A stretch of DNA of 47,506 nucleotides from Bradyrhizobium sp. in8p8 (GCF_000426845.1 NZ_AUGD01000030.1:1-47506); one strand, 5' to 3'. Positions 32,723 to 42,519 are shown, counted from the first letter of the stretch. Numbers and translations: made by a program. Notes: generated by a model from the letters alone, not told the origin.

Positions 32723-35700
32723 GCTGAAACCTCCACTTCCAACGGCTGTTTCTCTCGTTCGACGACGGCTGCGGAGCGGCGCTCCATCCATCGGTAGATC
32801 GCCGGCAACAGCAGCAGCGTCAGAACGGTGGACGACAGGACGCCGCCGATGACGACAGTGGCGAGCGGTCGTTGCACCTCCGCTCCCGCGCCCTGTGAAA
32901 TCGCCATCGGTACGAAGCCGATTCCCGCGACCATGGCGGTCGACAATACCGGACGGAGCCGATCCGTGGCGGCTTGCCGGACTGCCTCGATAACAGGCAG
33001 CTTCCGCCGCAACGCATTGATATGATCGATCAGAACGAGACCATTCAGCATCGCGATGCCGGAGACCGCGATAAAGCCGATCGCGGCGGTGATCGAGAAT
33101 GGCATGTCACGTAGCCAGAGTGCCAGCACGCCACCGGTGATCGCAAACGGAATACCGGTATAGACGACGGCGGCATGACGGACGCTCCCCAACGCCGAAT
33201 AAACGAGCAAGAAGATCATCAGCAGCGCCGCCGGCACGACGATCATCAGACGGGCTCGGGCCGCTTCTAGCTGACGGAACTGGCCTCCGAACTCGATGCG
33301 ATAGGATTCAGGCAGCGCAAGCTTGCCGTCGAGGCGTGCACGCGCTGCGGTCACATAACCTTCGATGTCGCTGGTGTTGAGATTGACCATCAAGGCGGCG
33401 CGGCGCTTACCATTGTCGTGCAGGATCGGTTCGACCGTTCTCATCTCGCGCAGACTTGCAACGCGGTCCAGCGGCACAAGGCCGGACGCGCCGACGCGCA
33501 ATGGAAGGGAGAGGATCGATTTTGTGTCCGCGCGTAAGGACTCGGGCATACGAACGACGATCGCGTGTCGATGCTCTCCGTCCGCGATGAAGCCGACCTC
33601 GTCCCCACCGATCGCTGACGCAATGGCACGGTTGACCTCGGCGGTTCCCAGCCCCAACCGCACCATCGCGTCGTGATTGATCTCGACCACCACACTGTGG
33701 GTGCGGCTGGCCGCTTCGAATGCGGCATTGGCGGTGCCGGGCACGCCTTGCAATTCCTCTCGCGCCTGCGCGGCGAGCCGCTCAAGCACGTCGTAGTCGT
33801 CTCCGAATATCTTGACCGACAGATCCGCCCGCGTGCCCTCCAACATTTCGTTGAAGCGCATCTCGATAGGCTGCGCGAAAAGGAATGACTGCTCCGGCGC
33901 CAGCGCAGTGGCAGCCTTTTCGATCGCCGCAACCAGCTCGCTCTTGTTGCGCGGCATGTCCGGACCTTGCGGCCATTGGTCGAGCGGCTTGTAGAAGATG
34001 TAGAGGTCGTTCTCATTCGGCGGCATCGGGTCGGTCGCAACCGCGCTGGTGCCGATGCGGGAGAAGGTTCGGGTCACTTGCGGAAAGCGACGCAAAATTT
34101 CACGCTCGGTTTGCTGCTCGATCTCAAGGCTACGGTCGAGCGACATCCCCACGGGCTTGTAGACCATCGCCGTGATGGAGCCCTCATCGAGGCGTGGCGT
34201 AAACTGCGAGCCAAGGGTCAGGAATATCCTCAATGCCACGGCCAACAGGACTGCCGATGGAACGAGAAGGGCAGCGGGATGACGGAGGGCGAAGTCCAGG
34301 ACGGGACGGTAGCCCCGGATCACGAGGCCGGCGAAGCCACCGTTATGCGTGATGTGGTTGTCGGCGGTTATCTCCGGGAGAGAATCTTCCTTTTCACTGA
34401 CGCTCGGCTGACGCACCTTCTCGCCTCGTAGCAGCCGGGCGCACAGCGCCGGCACTAGCGTAAAGGTAACGATCAGCGCCGCTGCCAGCGCCAGCATCAC
34501 GGCTTGCGCCATCGGCTGAAACAGCTTCCCCTCGACGCCGCCCAGGCTGAGTACCGGCACATAAACCAGCGCGATGATGGCCATGCCGAAGAACACGGGC
34601 CGCGCCACGCCCCCCGCAGCGTTGATGACGATGCGACGGCGTTCATCGGCCGTCAGCTCGCGCCCCTTGAGGCGCTGTGCCTCGCCCATCAGACGCAATG
34701 TGTTTTCCACGACGACGATCGCGCCATCTACGACCAGGCCGAAGTCGAGCGCGCCGAGGCTCATCAGATTGCCCGATATACCGAGCGCATGCATGCCCGA
34801 GATCATCATGAGAAAGGCCAGCGGGATGACCGACGCGACGATAAATGCCGCGCGCCAGTTGCCGACCACGATCAGCAATACGACGGCGACCAGCAACGCT
34901 CCCTCGCCAAGGTTGCGCTCGACCGTCGCGATGGTGCGATCCACCAATTCTGAACGATCGTACTGAACCTGAAGGATCATGCCTTTGGGCAGCGCGGCGC
35001 GCAGGTTCGGCAATTGCGCATCGACGCGCCGGGCAACGTCCCGGCTGTTCTGCCCGACCAGCATCATCACTGTGCCGAGCACGGTTTCCTTGCCGTTGGT
35101 GGTCGCGGCGCCATCGCGTGGAGCATGGCCGATGGTCACGGTCGCCAGATCCGCTACAGTCAGCGGCCGCACGCCACCTGCGAATTTCACGGGTAATGCG
35201 CGGATCATCTCCGCCGTCGTGACACGCGCTTCGGTTCGGACGGTGAAGCGTTGGCCGTTCTTGGTGATGGTCCCGCCGCCGGCATTGGCGACGTTGGCGC
35301 CAACAGCCTGGGCAAGCTCGCTCGGCGTGATGCCCGCTGTCGTGAGCTTCTTCAGATCAGGCTCGATGACAAACTGACGTTCGAGGCCGCCGTTGGAATT
35401 GACGTCGGCGACCCCCTCGATCGCGCGCAGCATCGGGCGCACGATATATTCCTGAGCCTCGAACAACTCCATCAGTTGTTGCCGCTCGTCCAAATCGGAC
35501 GGCGGTTGCGCCCATTCGAGTGTGTAGTACCAGATTTCGCCAAGCCCGGTGGTGATCGGAGCGAGGCGCGGCGATGATCCGGCTGGCAGCATGTCGCGCA
35601 CTGCGGAAAGCCGCTCGTTGACGAATTGGCGTGCGCGAAGCTGGTCCGTGCCGTCCTGATAGATGAGCGTGACCTGTGACAGTCCGGTCTTGGTGAGCGA

Positions 35701-35949
35701 TCGCATTTCCCGCAGGCCCGGCTGACCACCCATGCTGCGCTCGATGGGCAGCGTCACAAGACGCTCGATTTCCTCTGGCGCCAGGGCAGGAACAGTCGTG
35801 TTGATCTGCACCTGCACGCCTGTGATGTCGGGAATGACATCGATTTGCAGATTCACGAAAGACCAGATTCCAAGACCAGCGATCAGCAAAGCGATGATCA
35901 TCACCGTGGCTGGTCGACCGGTTGTCCATTCCAGAATCCGCCGCGTCAT
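32719..35949 (-). CDS. czcA: CzcA-family heavy-metal RND efflux pump
   Basis: 1076 aa, usual length for HME-RND proteins that use proton flow to expel Co, Zn, Cd, Ni, Cu or Ag from the periplasm or cytoplasm. The TM4 proton relay of CzcA is intact and at the same numbers: D402, D408 and E415 in LDFGLVVDGAIVVVEN. The N-terminus (MTRRILEWTTGRPATVMI, DVIPDITGVQVQI) and the TDPMPPNENDLYIFYKP segment are typical of the CzcA/CnrA branch; Cus-type copper/silver pumps are less likely. It overlaps the czcC stop and the downstream gene start. No membrane fusion partner (CzcB) is present, which is unusual. Metal not determinable. Confidence 0.93.
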   Translation of the reverse strand: MTRRILEWTTGRPATVMIIALLIAGLGIWSFVNLQIDVIPDITGVQVQINTTVPALAPEEIERLVTLPIERSMGGQPGLREMRSLTKTGLSQVTLIYQDGTDQLRARQFVNERLSAVRDMLPAGSSPRLAPITTGLGEIWYYTLEWAQPPSDLDERQQLMELFEAQEYIVRPMLRAIEGVADVNSNGGLERQFVIEPDLKKLTTAGITPSELAQAVGANVANAGGGTITKNGQRFTVRTEARVTTAEMIRALPVKFAGGVRPLTVADLATVTIGHAPRDGAATTNGKETVLGTVMMLVGQNSRDVARRVDAQLPNLRAALPKGMILQVQYDRSELVDRTIATVERNLGEGALLVAVVLLIVVGNWRAAFIVASVIPLAFLMMISGMHALGISGNLMSLGALDFGLVVDGAIVVVENTLRLMGEAQRLKGRELTADERRRIVINAAGGVARPVFFGMAIIALVYVPVLSLGGVEGKLFQPMAQAVMLALAAALIVTFTLVPALCARLLRGEKVRQPSVSEKEDSLPEITADNHITHNGGFAGLVIRGYRPVLDFALRHPAALLVPSAVLLAVALRIFLTLGSQFTPRLDEGSITAMVYKPVGMSLDRSLEIEQQTEREILRRFPQVTRTFSRIGTSAVATDPMPPNENDLYIFYKPLDQWPQGPDMPRNKSELVAAIEKAATALAPEQSFLFAQPIEMRFNEMLEGTRADLSVKIFGDDYDVLERLAAQAREELQGVPGTANAAFEAASRTHSVVVEINHDAMVRLGLGTAEVNRAIASAIGGDEVGFIADGEHRHAIVVRMPESLRADTKSILSLPLRVGASGLVPLDRVASLREMRTVEPILHDNGKRRAALMVNLNTSDIEGYVTAARARLDGKLALPESYRIEFGGQFRQLEAARARLMIVVPAALLMIFLLVYSALGSVRHAAVVYTGIPFAITGGVLALWLRDMPFSITAAIGFIAVSGIAMLNGLVLIDHINALRRKLPVIEAVRQAATDRLRPVLSTAMVAGIGFVPMAISQGAGAEVQRPLATVVIGGVLSSTVLTLLLLPAIYRWMERRSAAVVEREKQPLEVEVSA

Positions 35950-37220
35950 CGGGACACGCCGTCGAAGCTGCGGCCGCCATTGAGCGCCCGAAGTTGAAGC
36001 ATCGCTTCCATAGCCTCACGTCGCGTGTCGAGCAGAGCCGACAGCGCGTCCAGATACTGGCGCTGCATCTCGACGTAAGTTGCGATCGGGATCGCTCCCT
36101 GGCGATAACTATCGGCGGCGGCGGTAGCTGCGGCCGCAAATTTCTCGGTGGCCCCGGCTGGCCAGCCCGCAAGGGCTCGACGCTTCGCCTCGTAGTAGGC
36201 TGCCTGTTCGTAAACCTGCCTCGCGATCCGTCGGTTGGCGGCGAGCAGGGCCGCATCGCCCTGGGATTGACGGCTCAACTCCTGTGCGAGGCCAGCAGCC
36301 TGGCTATTCCAAAGCGGCAACGTCGTCGTCAGCCGTATGCCGAAATTGGTCTCGCGGCTGTCTGACTTCGCGCGATTGAAGTAGGGACCGACTGAGACGT
36401 TCGGCACACGCGCTGCTTGTGCGAGGTCAACGCGCAACCCTTGCTGCTGCAATTGCGCGCGCAGCGACTGAATCTCGAAATTGTTGATGCCAGCTTGTTG
36501 CGCCATGCGCTCGACCGACGGAAGGCCGGGCAGCGTGATATCGGGCGGAGCAATGCGGAGCCGCGCTTTGAGCGGCGCGCCGCGAAGTTGATTCAGTTCG
36601 TAGACGATCGTGCTGGTCTCGGAATCAGCCATCGCGGCATTTCGCTCCGCCGTGATGGCACCCGCATCCAGAATGGCCGTGTCCAGCGTGGTGGCGATGC
36701 CCGCCGGATCCCGCTGCTCCACAACGCGTGCAAGCTCGCGCATCCGCGCGGCAACGTCGCGTGCCGCGGCGGCTTTCCGCTCGGCCGCGAACAAGGCATA
36801 TCCCAAAGAGCGTGCCCGGCTTGCGAGCGTTGCGTCGAATTGCGCAAGACCGAGCCGCGCCAGCGCGATCTGATGCTCGGCGATGGCGCGACGGAGCGCC
36901 CCGCGTCCGGCAAAGTCGAGCGGCTGCATAATCGACAAGCCATATGTCGGCCCGGCGCCTTTCGGTGCACCTGTCAGGCCGTCGGCCATCCGGCGTTCGC
37001 CTAACTCGAATGCAGCTTCAGGGTCCGGCAGGCGATCAGCCGCGTCGCGCTCAACACCTGCAAGCCCGATCTGCTGGAAATAAAAGCGTCGTTCGGGGTT
37101 ACTTGCCACGACGGAATTGGCAAGTGCATCAATCGACAGCACGGCGGCCTGCTGAGCGAAGGCTGGGGTCACCAAGATAATTGTTGATATGCGAACGATT
37201 ATCAGGAGCAATTTTAACAT
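35946..37220 (-). CDS. czcC: TolC-family outer-membrane factor (CzcC-type)
   Basis: 424 aa from ATG at 37220; a GTG at 37238 would add six residues. The signal peptide ends near PAFAQ (~23). Helical hairpins typical of TolC proteins fill the mature part: YALFAAERKAAAARDVAARMRELARVVEQRD and a second repeat near SIRALFAQ-like positions, with conserved GAITAERNAA and QEL..QG segments. It forms the exit duct for the CzcA pump and starts the leftward operon. The divergent PhoP-like regulator starts 113 bases away, so it probably controls this promoter. No adaptor gene follows. Confidence 0.88.
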   Translation of the reverse strand: MLKLLLIIVRISTIILVTPAFAQQAAVLSIDALANSVVASNPERRFYFQQIGLAGVERDAADRLPDPEAAFELGERRMADGLTGAPKGAGPTYGLSIMQPLDFAGRGALRRAIAEHQIALARLGLAQFDATLASRARSLGYALFAAERKAAAARDVAARMRELARVVEQRDPAGIATTLDTAILDAGAITAERNAAMADSETSTIVYELNQLRGAPLKARLRIAPPDITLPGLPSVERMAQQAGINNFEIQSLRAQLQQQGLRVDLAQAARVPNVSVGPYFNRAKSDSRETNFGIRLTTTLPLWNSQAAGLAQELSRQSQGDAALLAANRRIARQVYEQAAYYEAKRRALAGWPAGATEKFAAAATAAADSYRQGAIPIATYVEMQRQYLDALSALLDTRREAMEAMLQLRALNGGRSFDGVSR

Positions 37221-37333
37221 TGGCACGAGTCTCAACACTGACTTCTAGACGCCTGATTGCCACGCTAGTCTGAACACAAGCTGTCAGCGTAAATGCAGGT
37301 TGATCCAGTATCGGACTGCAGCAATCAGGAGAC

Positions 37334-37993
37334 ATGACCATTCGCATTCTTCTTGTCGAAGACGATCAGGACATTGGCGCCCGCCTGAAGGAAGGGTTGG
37401 CCAGCTTTGGCTTTGTCGTTGAGCATGTGGAAGATGGTGAGCACGCCCTTTCCTTCGCGCTGCAAGAAGAATTCGACGCGATCGTTCTCGATCTCGGTTT
37501 ACCCGGCCTGTCAGGCATCGAGGTCTTACGGAGGTTGCGACGTACCGGGGCCGCCACACCGGTCCTGATCCTGACTGCGCGCAGCAGCTGGACTGAGAAG
37601 GTGGAAGGTCTCAATGCAGGGGCTGATGACTATGTGGCGAAGCCGTTTCACGTCGACGAAGTCGCAGCTCGCCTGCGCGCGCTGATGCGGCGCGTCGCGG
37701 GCCAAGCCACCTCCGAATTGCGCCACGGAGATATCGTGCTTGACCCCGTTGCCGGCACCGCCAATGTTGCGGGCCAGCCGATCGAATTGACGGCACAGGA
37801 ATTTCGCCTGCTCCACCTCTTCCTGCATCGCGTCGGCCGCGTCGTGACGCAAGCCGAGTTGCTCGACCATCTCTACGGCCTGAATGAGGAACGCAGCTCG
37901 AATACGATCGAGGTCTATGTCGGTCGGCTGCGACGCAAAATCGGCCGCGATACCATCAGGACCCTGCGCGGTCTGGGCTACAGGTTCGGCTGA
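37334..37993 (+). CDS. PhoP-like OmpR-family response regulator
   Basis: 219 aa with AGGAG 6 bases before the ATG. The receiver has D10/D11 and phospho-acceptor D53 in VLDLGLPG; LTARSSWTEKVEGLNAGADDYVAKPFH closely follows the PhoP sequence of enterobacteria. The C-terminal winged helix (~130-219) is of the OmpR/PhoB type. It is divergent from the czcCA operon and coupled to the kinase by TGATG. By homology it could respond to Mg2+/cation levels through its kinase, but by position it likely controls czcCA, as CzcR/CusR-type regulators do; which holds here is open. Confidence 0.93.
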   Translation: MTIRILLVEDDQDIGARLKEGLASFGFVVEHVEDGEHALSFALQEEFDAIVLDLGLPGLSGIEVLRRLRRTGAATPVLILTARSSWTEKVEGLNAGADDYVAKPFHVDEVAARLRALMRRVAGQATSELRHGDIVLDPVAGTANVAGQPIELTAQEFRLLHLFLHRVGRVVTQAELLDHLYGLNEERSSNTIEVYVGRLRRKIGRDTIRTLRGLGYRFG

Positions 37994-39339
37994 TGGTCAG
38001 AAGTCTGCGCGCCCGGCTGCTGGTTGGCGTTATTCTCACGACCGTGACAGGTATCGCTGTCGCTGGCGTTTCGATTTCCGCGCTGTTCCGGGCGCACGTC
38101 ACGGAGCTTGTCAATGCCGAGCTGATCGGTCATCTCGACGAGCTCGAAGGTCTGTTGGCCCGCACGGCCGACGGACATGTCGCTCTGGCACAAAGGCTCA
38201 GTGATCCGCGCTTCGCGCAGCCCGGGACTGGCTATTACTGGCAGGTGAGCGATCGCAACGGCATCGTCCTACAATCAGCCTCCCTCGAACCGCAACGGCG
38301 TTTTCCGCCACCCGCGCGGGGGGCGGATCGGCAGCTTACTCGCTCAGTCGAAGCTGGCCCGGCTGGTGAGCCGATGATCGCATATGAGCGACCGTGGCAG
38401 ACCGCTGAAAACGGTTACGTGCTTCAAATTGGCGCCGACCAGCGGATCGTCGATGATGTACTGAGACATTTTAATCAGGCGCTGGCCCTGTCACTCGGCA
38501 CACTGGCAATAGCCCTAATTGGGGCCGGCACGTTGCAGGCCTGGTTTGGTCTGCGTCCCATGCGCCGTCTGCGCGACGCGCTGGGCGACATTCGCGCGGG
38601 CAAAGCAGAAACCCTGCCTGGTGACTTCCCGTCCGAAGTTCGGCCGCTGGTCGATGATCTCAACGCTCTGATCGACGCCAATACCCAGATGGTTCGCCGC
38701 GCCCGCACGCAGGCGGGCAATCTCGCGCATGGCCTGAAGACACCATTGGCCGTGCTGACGGACGAAGCGCGCCGGCTGCTCGCGAGAGGTGATACCGAGG
38801 GCGCCGCGGTCCTGACTCAGCAAACAGGGCGGATGCAGCGCCAGATTGATTTCCAGCTTGCCCGAGCCCGTGCCGCAGCCAACGCCGGCCTGCCTGGCGT
38901 CATCACGCAGGTCGAACCTGCCTTCGCATCAATAGCCGCGGCGATGCGGCGGCTCTATGCTCATCGTGAGCTGACGATCGTCCATACAGCCGAGACGGAA
39001 TTGCTTGCCGCCGTCGATCCCAACGACCTTGACGAGATGGTCGCCAACCTGGTCGATAATGCCTGCAAGTGGGCTCGTGGTGTTGTCTCGATCAAGGCTA
39101 CGCGCGATACCCCGACGGGGCAGCTCCTTATTACGATCGTTGATGACGGGCCAGGCATCCCGGCTGATGCACTAAACCGCGCGTTCGCCCCAGGCGAGCG
39201 GCTCGACGAGGCCAAACCGGGAAGCGGGCTCGGACTCGCAATCGTCCGCGATCTCGCCACACTGCACGGCGGCTCTGTCGAACTATCCAATGGCAGAAAT
39301 GGAGGCCTTCACGCGGAGTTGCGGCTCCCATCAGCCTGA
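37993..39339 (+). CDS. PhoQ-like sensor histidine kinase
   Basis: 448 aa. TM1 ~10-33, a periplasmic sensor (~34-160), TM2 ~162-184, a HAMP region, and HisKA with H246 in NLAHGLKTPLAVL, which is the PhoQ-type H-box rather than the common SHELRTPL form. The N-box NLVDNACKWA, DDGPGIP and SGLGLAIV complete the ATPase domain. The periplasmic part lacks an obvious run of acidic residues like that of enterobacterial PhoQ, so Mg2+ sensing cannot be claimed. It forms a pair with the upstream regulator and may sense the metal exported by czcCA. Confidence 0.92.
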   Translation: MVRSLRARLLVGVILTTVTGIAVAGVSISALFRAHVTELVNAELIGHLDELEGLLARTADGHVALAQRLSDPRFAQPGTGYYWQVSDRNGIVLQSASLEPQRRFPPPARGADRQLTRSVEAGPAGEPMIAYERPWQTAENGYVLQIGADQRIVDDVLRHFNQALALSLGTLAIALIGAGTLQAWFGLRPMRRLRDALGDIRAGKAETLPGDFPSEVRPLVDDLNALIDANTQMVRRARTQAGNLAHGLKTPLAVLTDEARRLLARGDTEGAAVLTQQTGRMQRQIDFQLARARAAANAGLPGVITQVEPAFASIAAAMRRLYAHRELTIVHTAETELLAAVDPNDLDEMVANLVDNACKWARGVVSIKATRDTPTGQLLITIVDDGPGIPADALNRAFAPGERLDEAKPGSGLGLAIVRDLATLHGGSVELSNGRNGGLHAELRLPSA

Positions 39340-39370
39340 CAAGTTCAACGGCGTCTAGGTTGGGCGAGTT

Positions 39371-40066
39371 TCATCGTGGCCGCGTCGTCCGCGCACCATT
39401 CGACCTGAGCGATTCGGCGCGCTCGAAATCAGCATCCGCGCCGCTCTGATCTCCAGCGTTCGCTTTCATCGTTCCGCGTTCGAACAAGAAGGTCGGATTC
39501 TTCGGATCAGCCTTGATGACCAGATCATAATCCGCGATGGCACGATCAAAGAGTCCTTTACGCCCGAGTGCCTTCCCGCGATTATAATAGGCACCGAGGT
39601 AGTCAGTCCTCAGTTGTACGGCGCGATCGAAATCAGAAATCGCGCGATCAAGCTCTCCCTTGCTCATTAAAGCAACGCCTCGGTTGTTGAGCGCGACATA
39701 GTAGTCGGGGGACAAACGAAGTGCTCGATCGTAATCCTCCATGGCACGGTCGATATCTCCACTCGACCGCAGCGCGACACCGCGATTGTTATAAGCCGCC
39801 GCCAACTGGGTGATCATCCGCTCGCCTGCCTGGATAACCGCTGTGCATCCCCGGATCGAGCGATCGGGTACGATTTCGGCCGCATGCACGCACGAGTCCC
39901 AATCCTCGTCGCTCAAAGCTGATGTGGGCGACGAGTTAATTGCAAAGTACGCAATAAATATCGTTGTGCTCAATAACGTAAGAGCACAACGCTTCCAGCG
40001 GGTGGTTCGCGCTAGGATCGATGCAGTTCGTGTTCTCGTATACAGCGGCGTAATGCAAATGAGCAA
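39371..40066 (-). CDS. TPR-repeat membrane-anchored or exported protein
   Basis: 231 aa from a TTG (GAGG about 8 bases upstream; no ATG is available before the repeats). A basic segment then a hydrophobic stretch (~27-50) suggests a signal peptide or anchor. Residues ~85-220 form three to four tetratricopeptide repeats: AAYNNRGVALRSSGDIDRAMEDYDRAL, then LNNRGVALMSKGELDRAISDFDRA, YNRGKALGRKGLFDRAIADYD. The mature start has SDEDWDSCVHAAE...SIRGCTAVI, a Cys-containing region common to Bradyrhizobium TPR proteins. It should mediate protein contacts in the periplasm. It converges with the PhoQ-like kinase 31 bases away. Confidence 0.88.
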   Translation of the reverse strand: MLICITPLYTRTRTASILARTTRWKRCALTLLSTTIFIAYFAINSSPTSALSDEDWDSCVHAAEIVPDRSIRGCTAVIQAGERMITQLAAAYNNRGVALRSSGDIDRAMEDYDRALRLSPDYYVALNNRGVALMSKGELDRAISDFDRAVQLRTDYLGAYYNRGKALGRKGLFDRAIADYDLVIKADPKNPTFLFERGTMKANAGDQSGADADFERAESLRSNGARTTRPR

Positions 40067-41447
40067 AGAGTAGCCTCAAGTACGTGCATTATATTATTCC
40101 CAGTTTGTTCTCTAACAATCCTGTCTGAATTTTCCCTGACAATCGACGTTTGAGACATCCGATCTGGTCGCTTCCCGAACGAGAGTACACCCGTCGAGTG
40201 CTATAGAGATTACCAAGCGAGCGCCGTGCGTGCCATCCGACAGGGACAGATCCAAGACTCCCGGACTAAGCCTCAGTCTGGTAGCATGAAGACATCAGCG
40301 GTGTTTGATGTACTAGCAGCGGCAATCGACGGGACGGGATGGATCCGGACTCGGTCACGGGAGGGCAACGAGGAGCCGCTATCCGGAAGAAATCGTCCTG
40401 CAAGAATTGAACATCGCGCTCTGCGGCGCTGCCAACTTGAATGACCTCTGAAATATCTGGAGGTCAATACGGCGAATTGCTCTGCAACGGCGCTCCGCAA
40501 ATATGCAAGATATCAACCTAATATTAAGTTGGCGCGCCACTCAGAACAAAACTACGAATTTATATGTAATTGAAGTCGCAGTCTAATTCTACTCTTCTTG
40601 AGCGCACCAGTTGCTTAGGGGGGACGCCTTTCGTCCGTCGGGAGTTCGAGTCGGGGCGCGCTACCGCCTTTCCTCACCCCGGCGGAGCCAATGATACATC
40701 AACCAATCTTCTGCGCAGGCAGCTCGTCGAAAGCTGCTTCACGTGTTCAGCGAGAGGAAGGGGATAGTCGTGAGCAGGTCATGCGAAGCAGGTGGTATCA
40801 ATCTTGGCCATTGAAGCAGGTGGTATCAATCTTGGCCTTTATCGGCACGTCCGCGCGGCTGCGGCGCGGCGATGGCTGATCTGAGGTCGTTCTCTTTGGC
40901 TCCGAACCCAAAATGGTGTCCAGGAAAGGATTGGGGCCAAATCCATCGAATTGCAGCAAAAACAACTACTTATTAAGTCCGCTCGTTTATCGTTTGTACC
41001 ACTGGGCTGTGCTTCTGTCGACACTGCTCAGATCGCCACGCCGCGCGCTCTGCTAAGCGGGGCCGACCAGCAGACAGTCCCCGGTAGTCTAGACGAATGC
41101 GCCCCTATGCTCCGTTAGCACGGGATCGACGCCCAGCGGATCGCTCCGCGGGCCGCCAAAGTGCCGACTTCATCGCCGCCATGAGGCGGACCAGAAGAGC
41201 CGGGAATTGCCGTTCCGTACGCACGCCAGCCACTGATGACCAGTGTTTTTCCTATCCCGGCTCAAACCATAATTTGCGAACCTTGCGGCCTTAGCAAACC
41301 TGCAGCGAGGGAGATGGTTTTTATCCAAATCCGCCTGGTTCGCGCCATGTATTGCGACTGGTCTGCTCTCATGAGCGGACCAGTTCCTGATCCACGCGGA
41401 AGGACAGCTAAGGGCCAATAGCCGATTTTCACTCGCGTCCACTCCTC
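40067..41447. other. Gene-poor, probably decayed region
   Basis: About 1.4 kb with no convincing gene on either strand. Open frames are short, start at odd codons and match nothing. AT-rich patches (40500-40570) contrast with GC-rich flanks. A tRNA-like T-loop word (GTTCGAGTC near 40644-40652) occurs without pairing arms. A 25-bp tandem repeat lies at 40785-40837. Confidence 0.55.
40785..40837 (+). repeat. 25-bp direct repeat, two copies 28 bases apart
   Basis: GAAGCAGGTGGTATCAATCT followed by TGGCC occurs at 40785-40809 and again, without mismatch, at 40813-40837, separated by ATT. Closely spaced direct repeats are found at the ends of IS21-family elements, so this may be an IS remnant; no transposase is nearby. 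Confidence 0.6.
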
Positions 41448-41779
41448 TCAGGACAGAGAAGCGGACTCCTCCAATTTCGGCCAGGGTACGAAGGGATGGC
41501 TTCCGAGAAACAGCGATGGAAGCGGCTGCCGCAACAGCGCCTCCGAAAGGGCTAACTGATTGCGCCCTCGGGCAATCATCTCTGCTTCGAATGATGCAAC
41601 GAGGCGCCGGCGATTGATATGGTCGGTCATGATCTTGAGCGTGCCCAACACAGCGCGTCTCCCTCGAGTAGCAGGCGGGAGCGCGAACATCTCTCAGGCA
41701 CCGACGCCTACGGGCAGAGCCTCAGCCGGTGACAGAGGGAAACTAACACAGATTAATTTGGTTCCACAGCCGTTTGGCG
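41448..41779. other. Region with one weak minus-strand frame
   Basis: A minus-strand frame from ATG at 41630 to 41448 (60 aa, begins TDHINRRRLVASFEAEM) has no clear ribosome site and no recognised relatives. The rest (41691-41779) shows nothing. It may be a small gene or decayed DNA. Confidence 0.3.
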
Positions 41780-41989
41780 TCACGGCTGGCGGTTGCCGCG
41801 ACGAGCCTTGCTTTCCGCCCGCTCCATGGCACTTTCGAGGACAGCGCGCCTGAGCTCCGATCGCTCAAATCCGCACTCTTCAACGAGCAGATGGCGCTCG
41901 CGCTGGAGTGCCTGGCTATCTGCAATGGCGCGTCTGGCGCGATCTGCGAGTTCGTCCACGCCGCAGAGCGTGCGCCTATTGCAGCGCAT
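41780..41989 (-). CDS. Small helical hypothetical protein
   Basis: 69 aa from ATG at 41989. The protein is charged and helical (ADRARRAIADSQALQRERHLLVEE), reminiscent of short uncharacterised Bradyrhizobium proteins that carry a RARRAI...ALQR core. Translation is not well supported: no ribosome site precedes the ATG, and a TTG lies two codons upstream. A plus-strand frame overlaps it. Function unknown. Confidence 0.35.
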   Translation of the reverse strand: MRCNRRTLCGVDELADRARRAIADSQALQRERHLLVEECGFERSELRRAVLESAMERAESKARRGNRQP

Positions 41990-42290
41990 CTCCAATAACT
42001 TGAATTAGCAATTCTCCCTCAGGCGAGGCCCACCACTCGTTGGGAAATGGCTCCAGCGGAATCTCGACTTGGTTGTCGTTCGCAGGGTGCGGGAGCGGAA
42101 TACGGCCAGTACGCGATAGCAGGCTCCCGCTCATCCCAGTAGCGGCGAAAAGACAGCGCGATTGCCTTCCATGACAGGCGTTGTTGGACTGGTGGGCGCT
42201 CCCCGCTAGAGCAGATGAGTCTCCGTTGACGGCGCCGGCTCTTCAGCTCCATATTGTCGAAAGTAGGTTGTCGAGCTCTTGAGAAGCCGG
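41990..42290. other. Intergenic stretch without visible genes
   Basis: About 300 bases; a minus-strand 77-codon frame (42019-42252) is Arg-rich and shadow-like. Nothing else is seen. Confidence 0.4.
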
Positions 42291-42500
42291 ATGACGCTGT
42301 CGGATCGCGTGAAGTCGACTATGGAAGTCGTGTTGGAAGAGACGTGCCGTGAGCTTCCGAACGGCGGTGACCATGAGAGCCGGAAGGTCATTGCTGAACA
42401 GCTTCTTGCAGTTGCCGAAGCGGGGCACACCACCCTGGAGGAGCTGCGGGCTGCTGCGCTGCGTGTATTCCCCAGCGCAGCAAAGATCACTCGACAATAG
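42291..42500 (+). CDS. Small conserved-type hypothetical protein
   Basis: 69 aa from ATG at 42291 (a TTG four codons earlier is possible). Core VVLEETCRELPNGGDHESRKVIAEQLLAVAEAGHTTLEEL resembles a small Bradyrhizobium family in which ELPNGGDHESR and a following helix are conserved. Soluble, helical, acidic. No strong ribosome site. It lies 19 bases before the broken response regulator on the same strand and may have been its neighbour in an operon. Function unknown. Confidence 0.55.
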   Translation: MTLSDRVKSTMEVVLEETCRELPNGGDHESRKVIAEQLLAVAEAGHTTLEELRAAALRVFPSAAKITRQ

Positions 42501-42519
42501 AAGCCATTGGAGACGGCTT

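Noticed and set aside
40590..40670. tRNA-like word GTTCGAGTC with an upstream GGACG-CCTTT-CGTCC hairpin
   Set aside because: The T-arm strands do not pair and no acceptor or anticodon stem can be built, so it is not an intact tRNA; an attachment-site remnant cannot be shown.
41170..41442. Minus-strand 90-codon frame
   Set aside because: No recognisable domain, no ribosome site and mixed composition in a decayed region.
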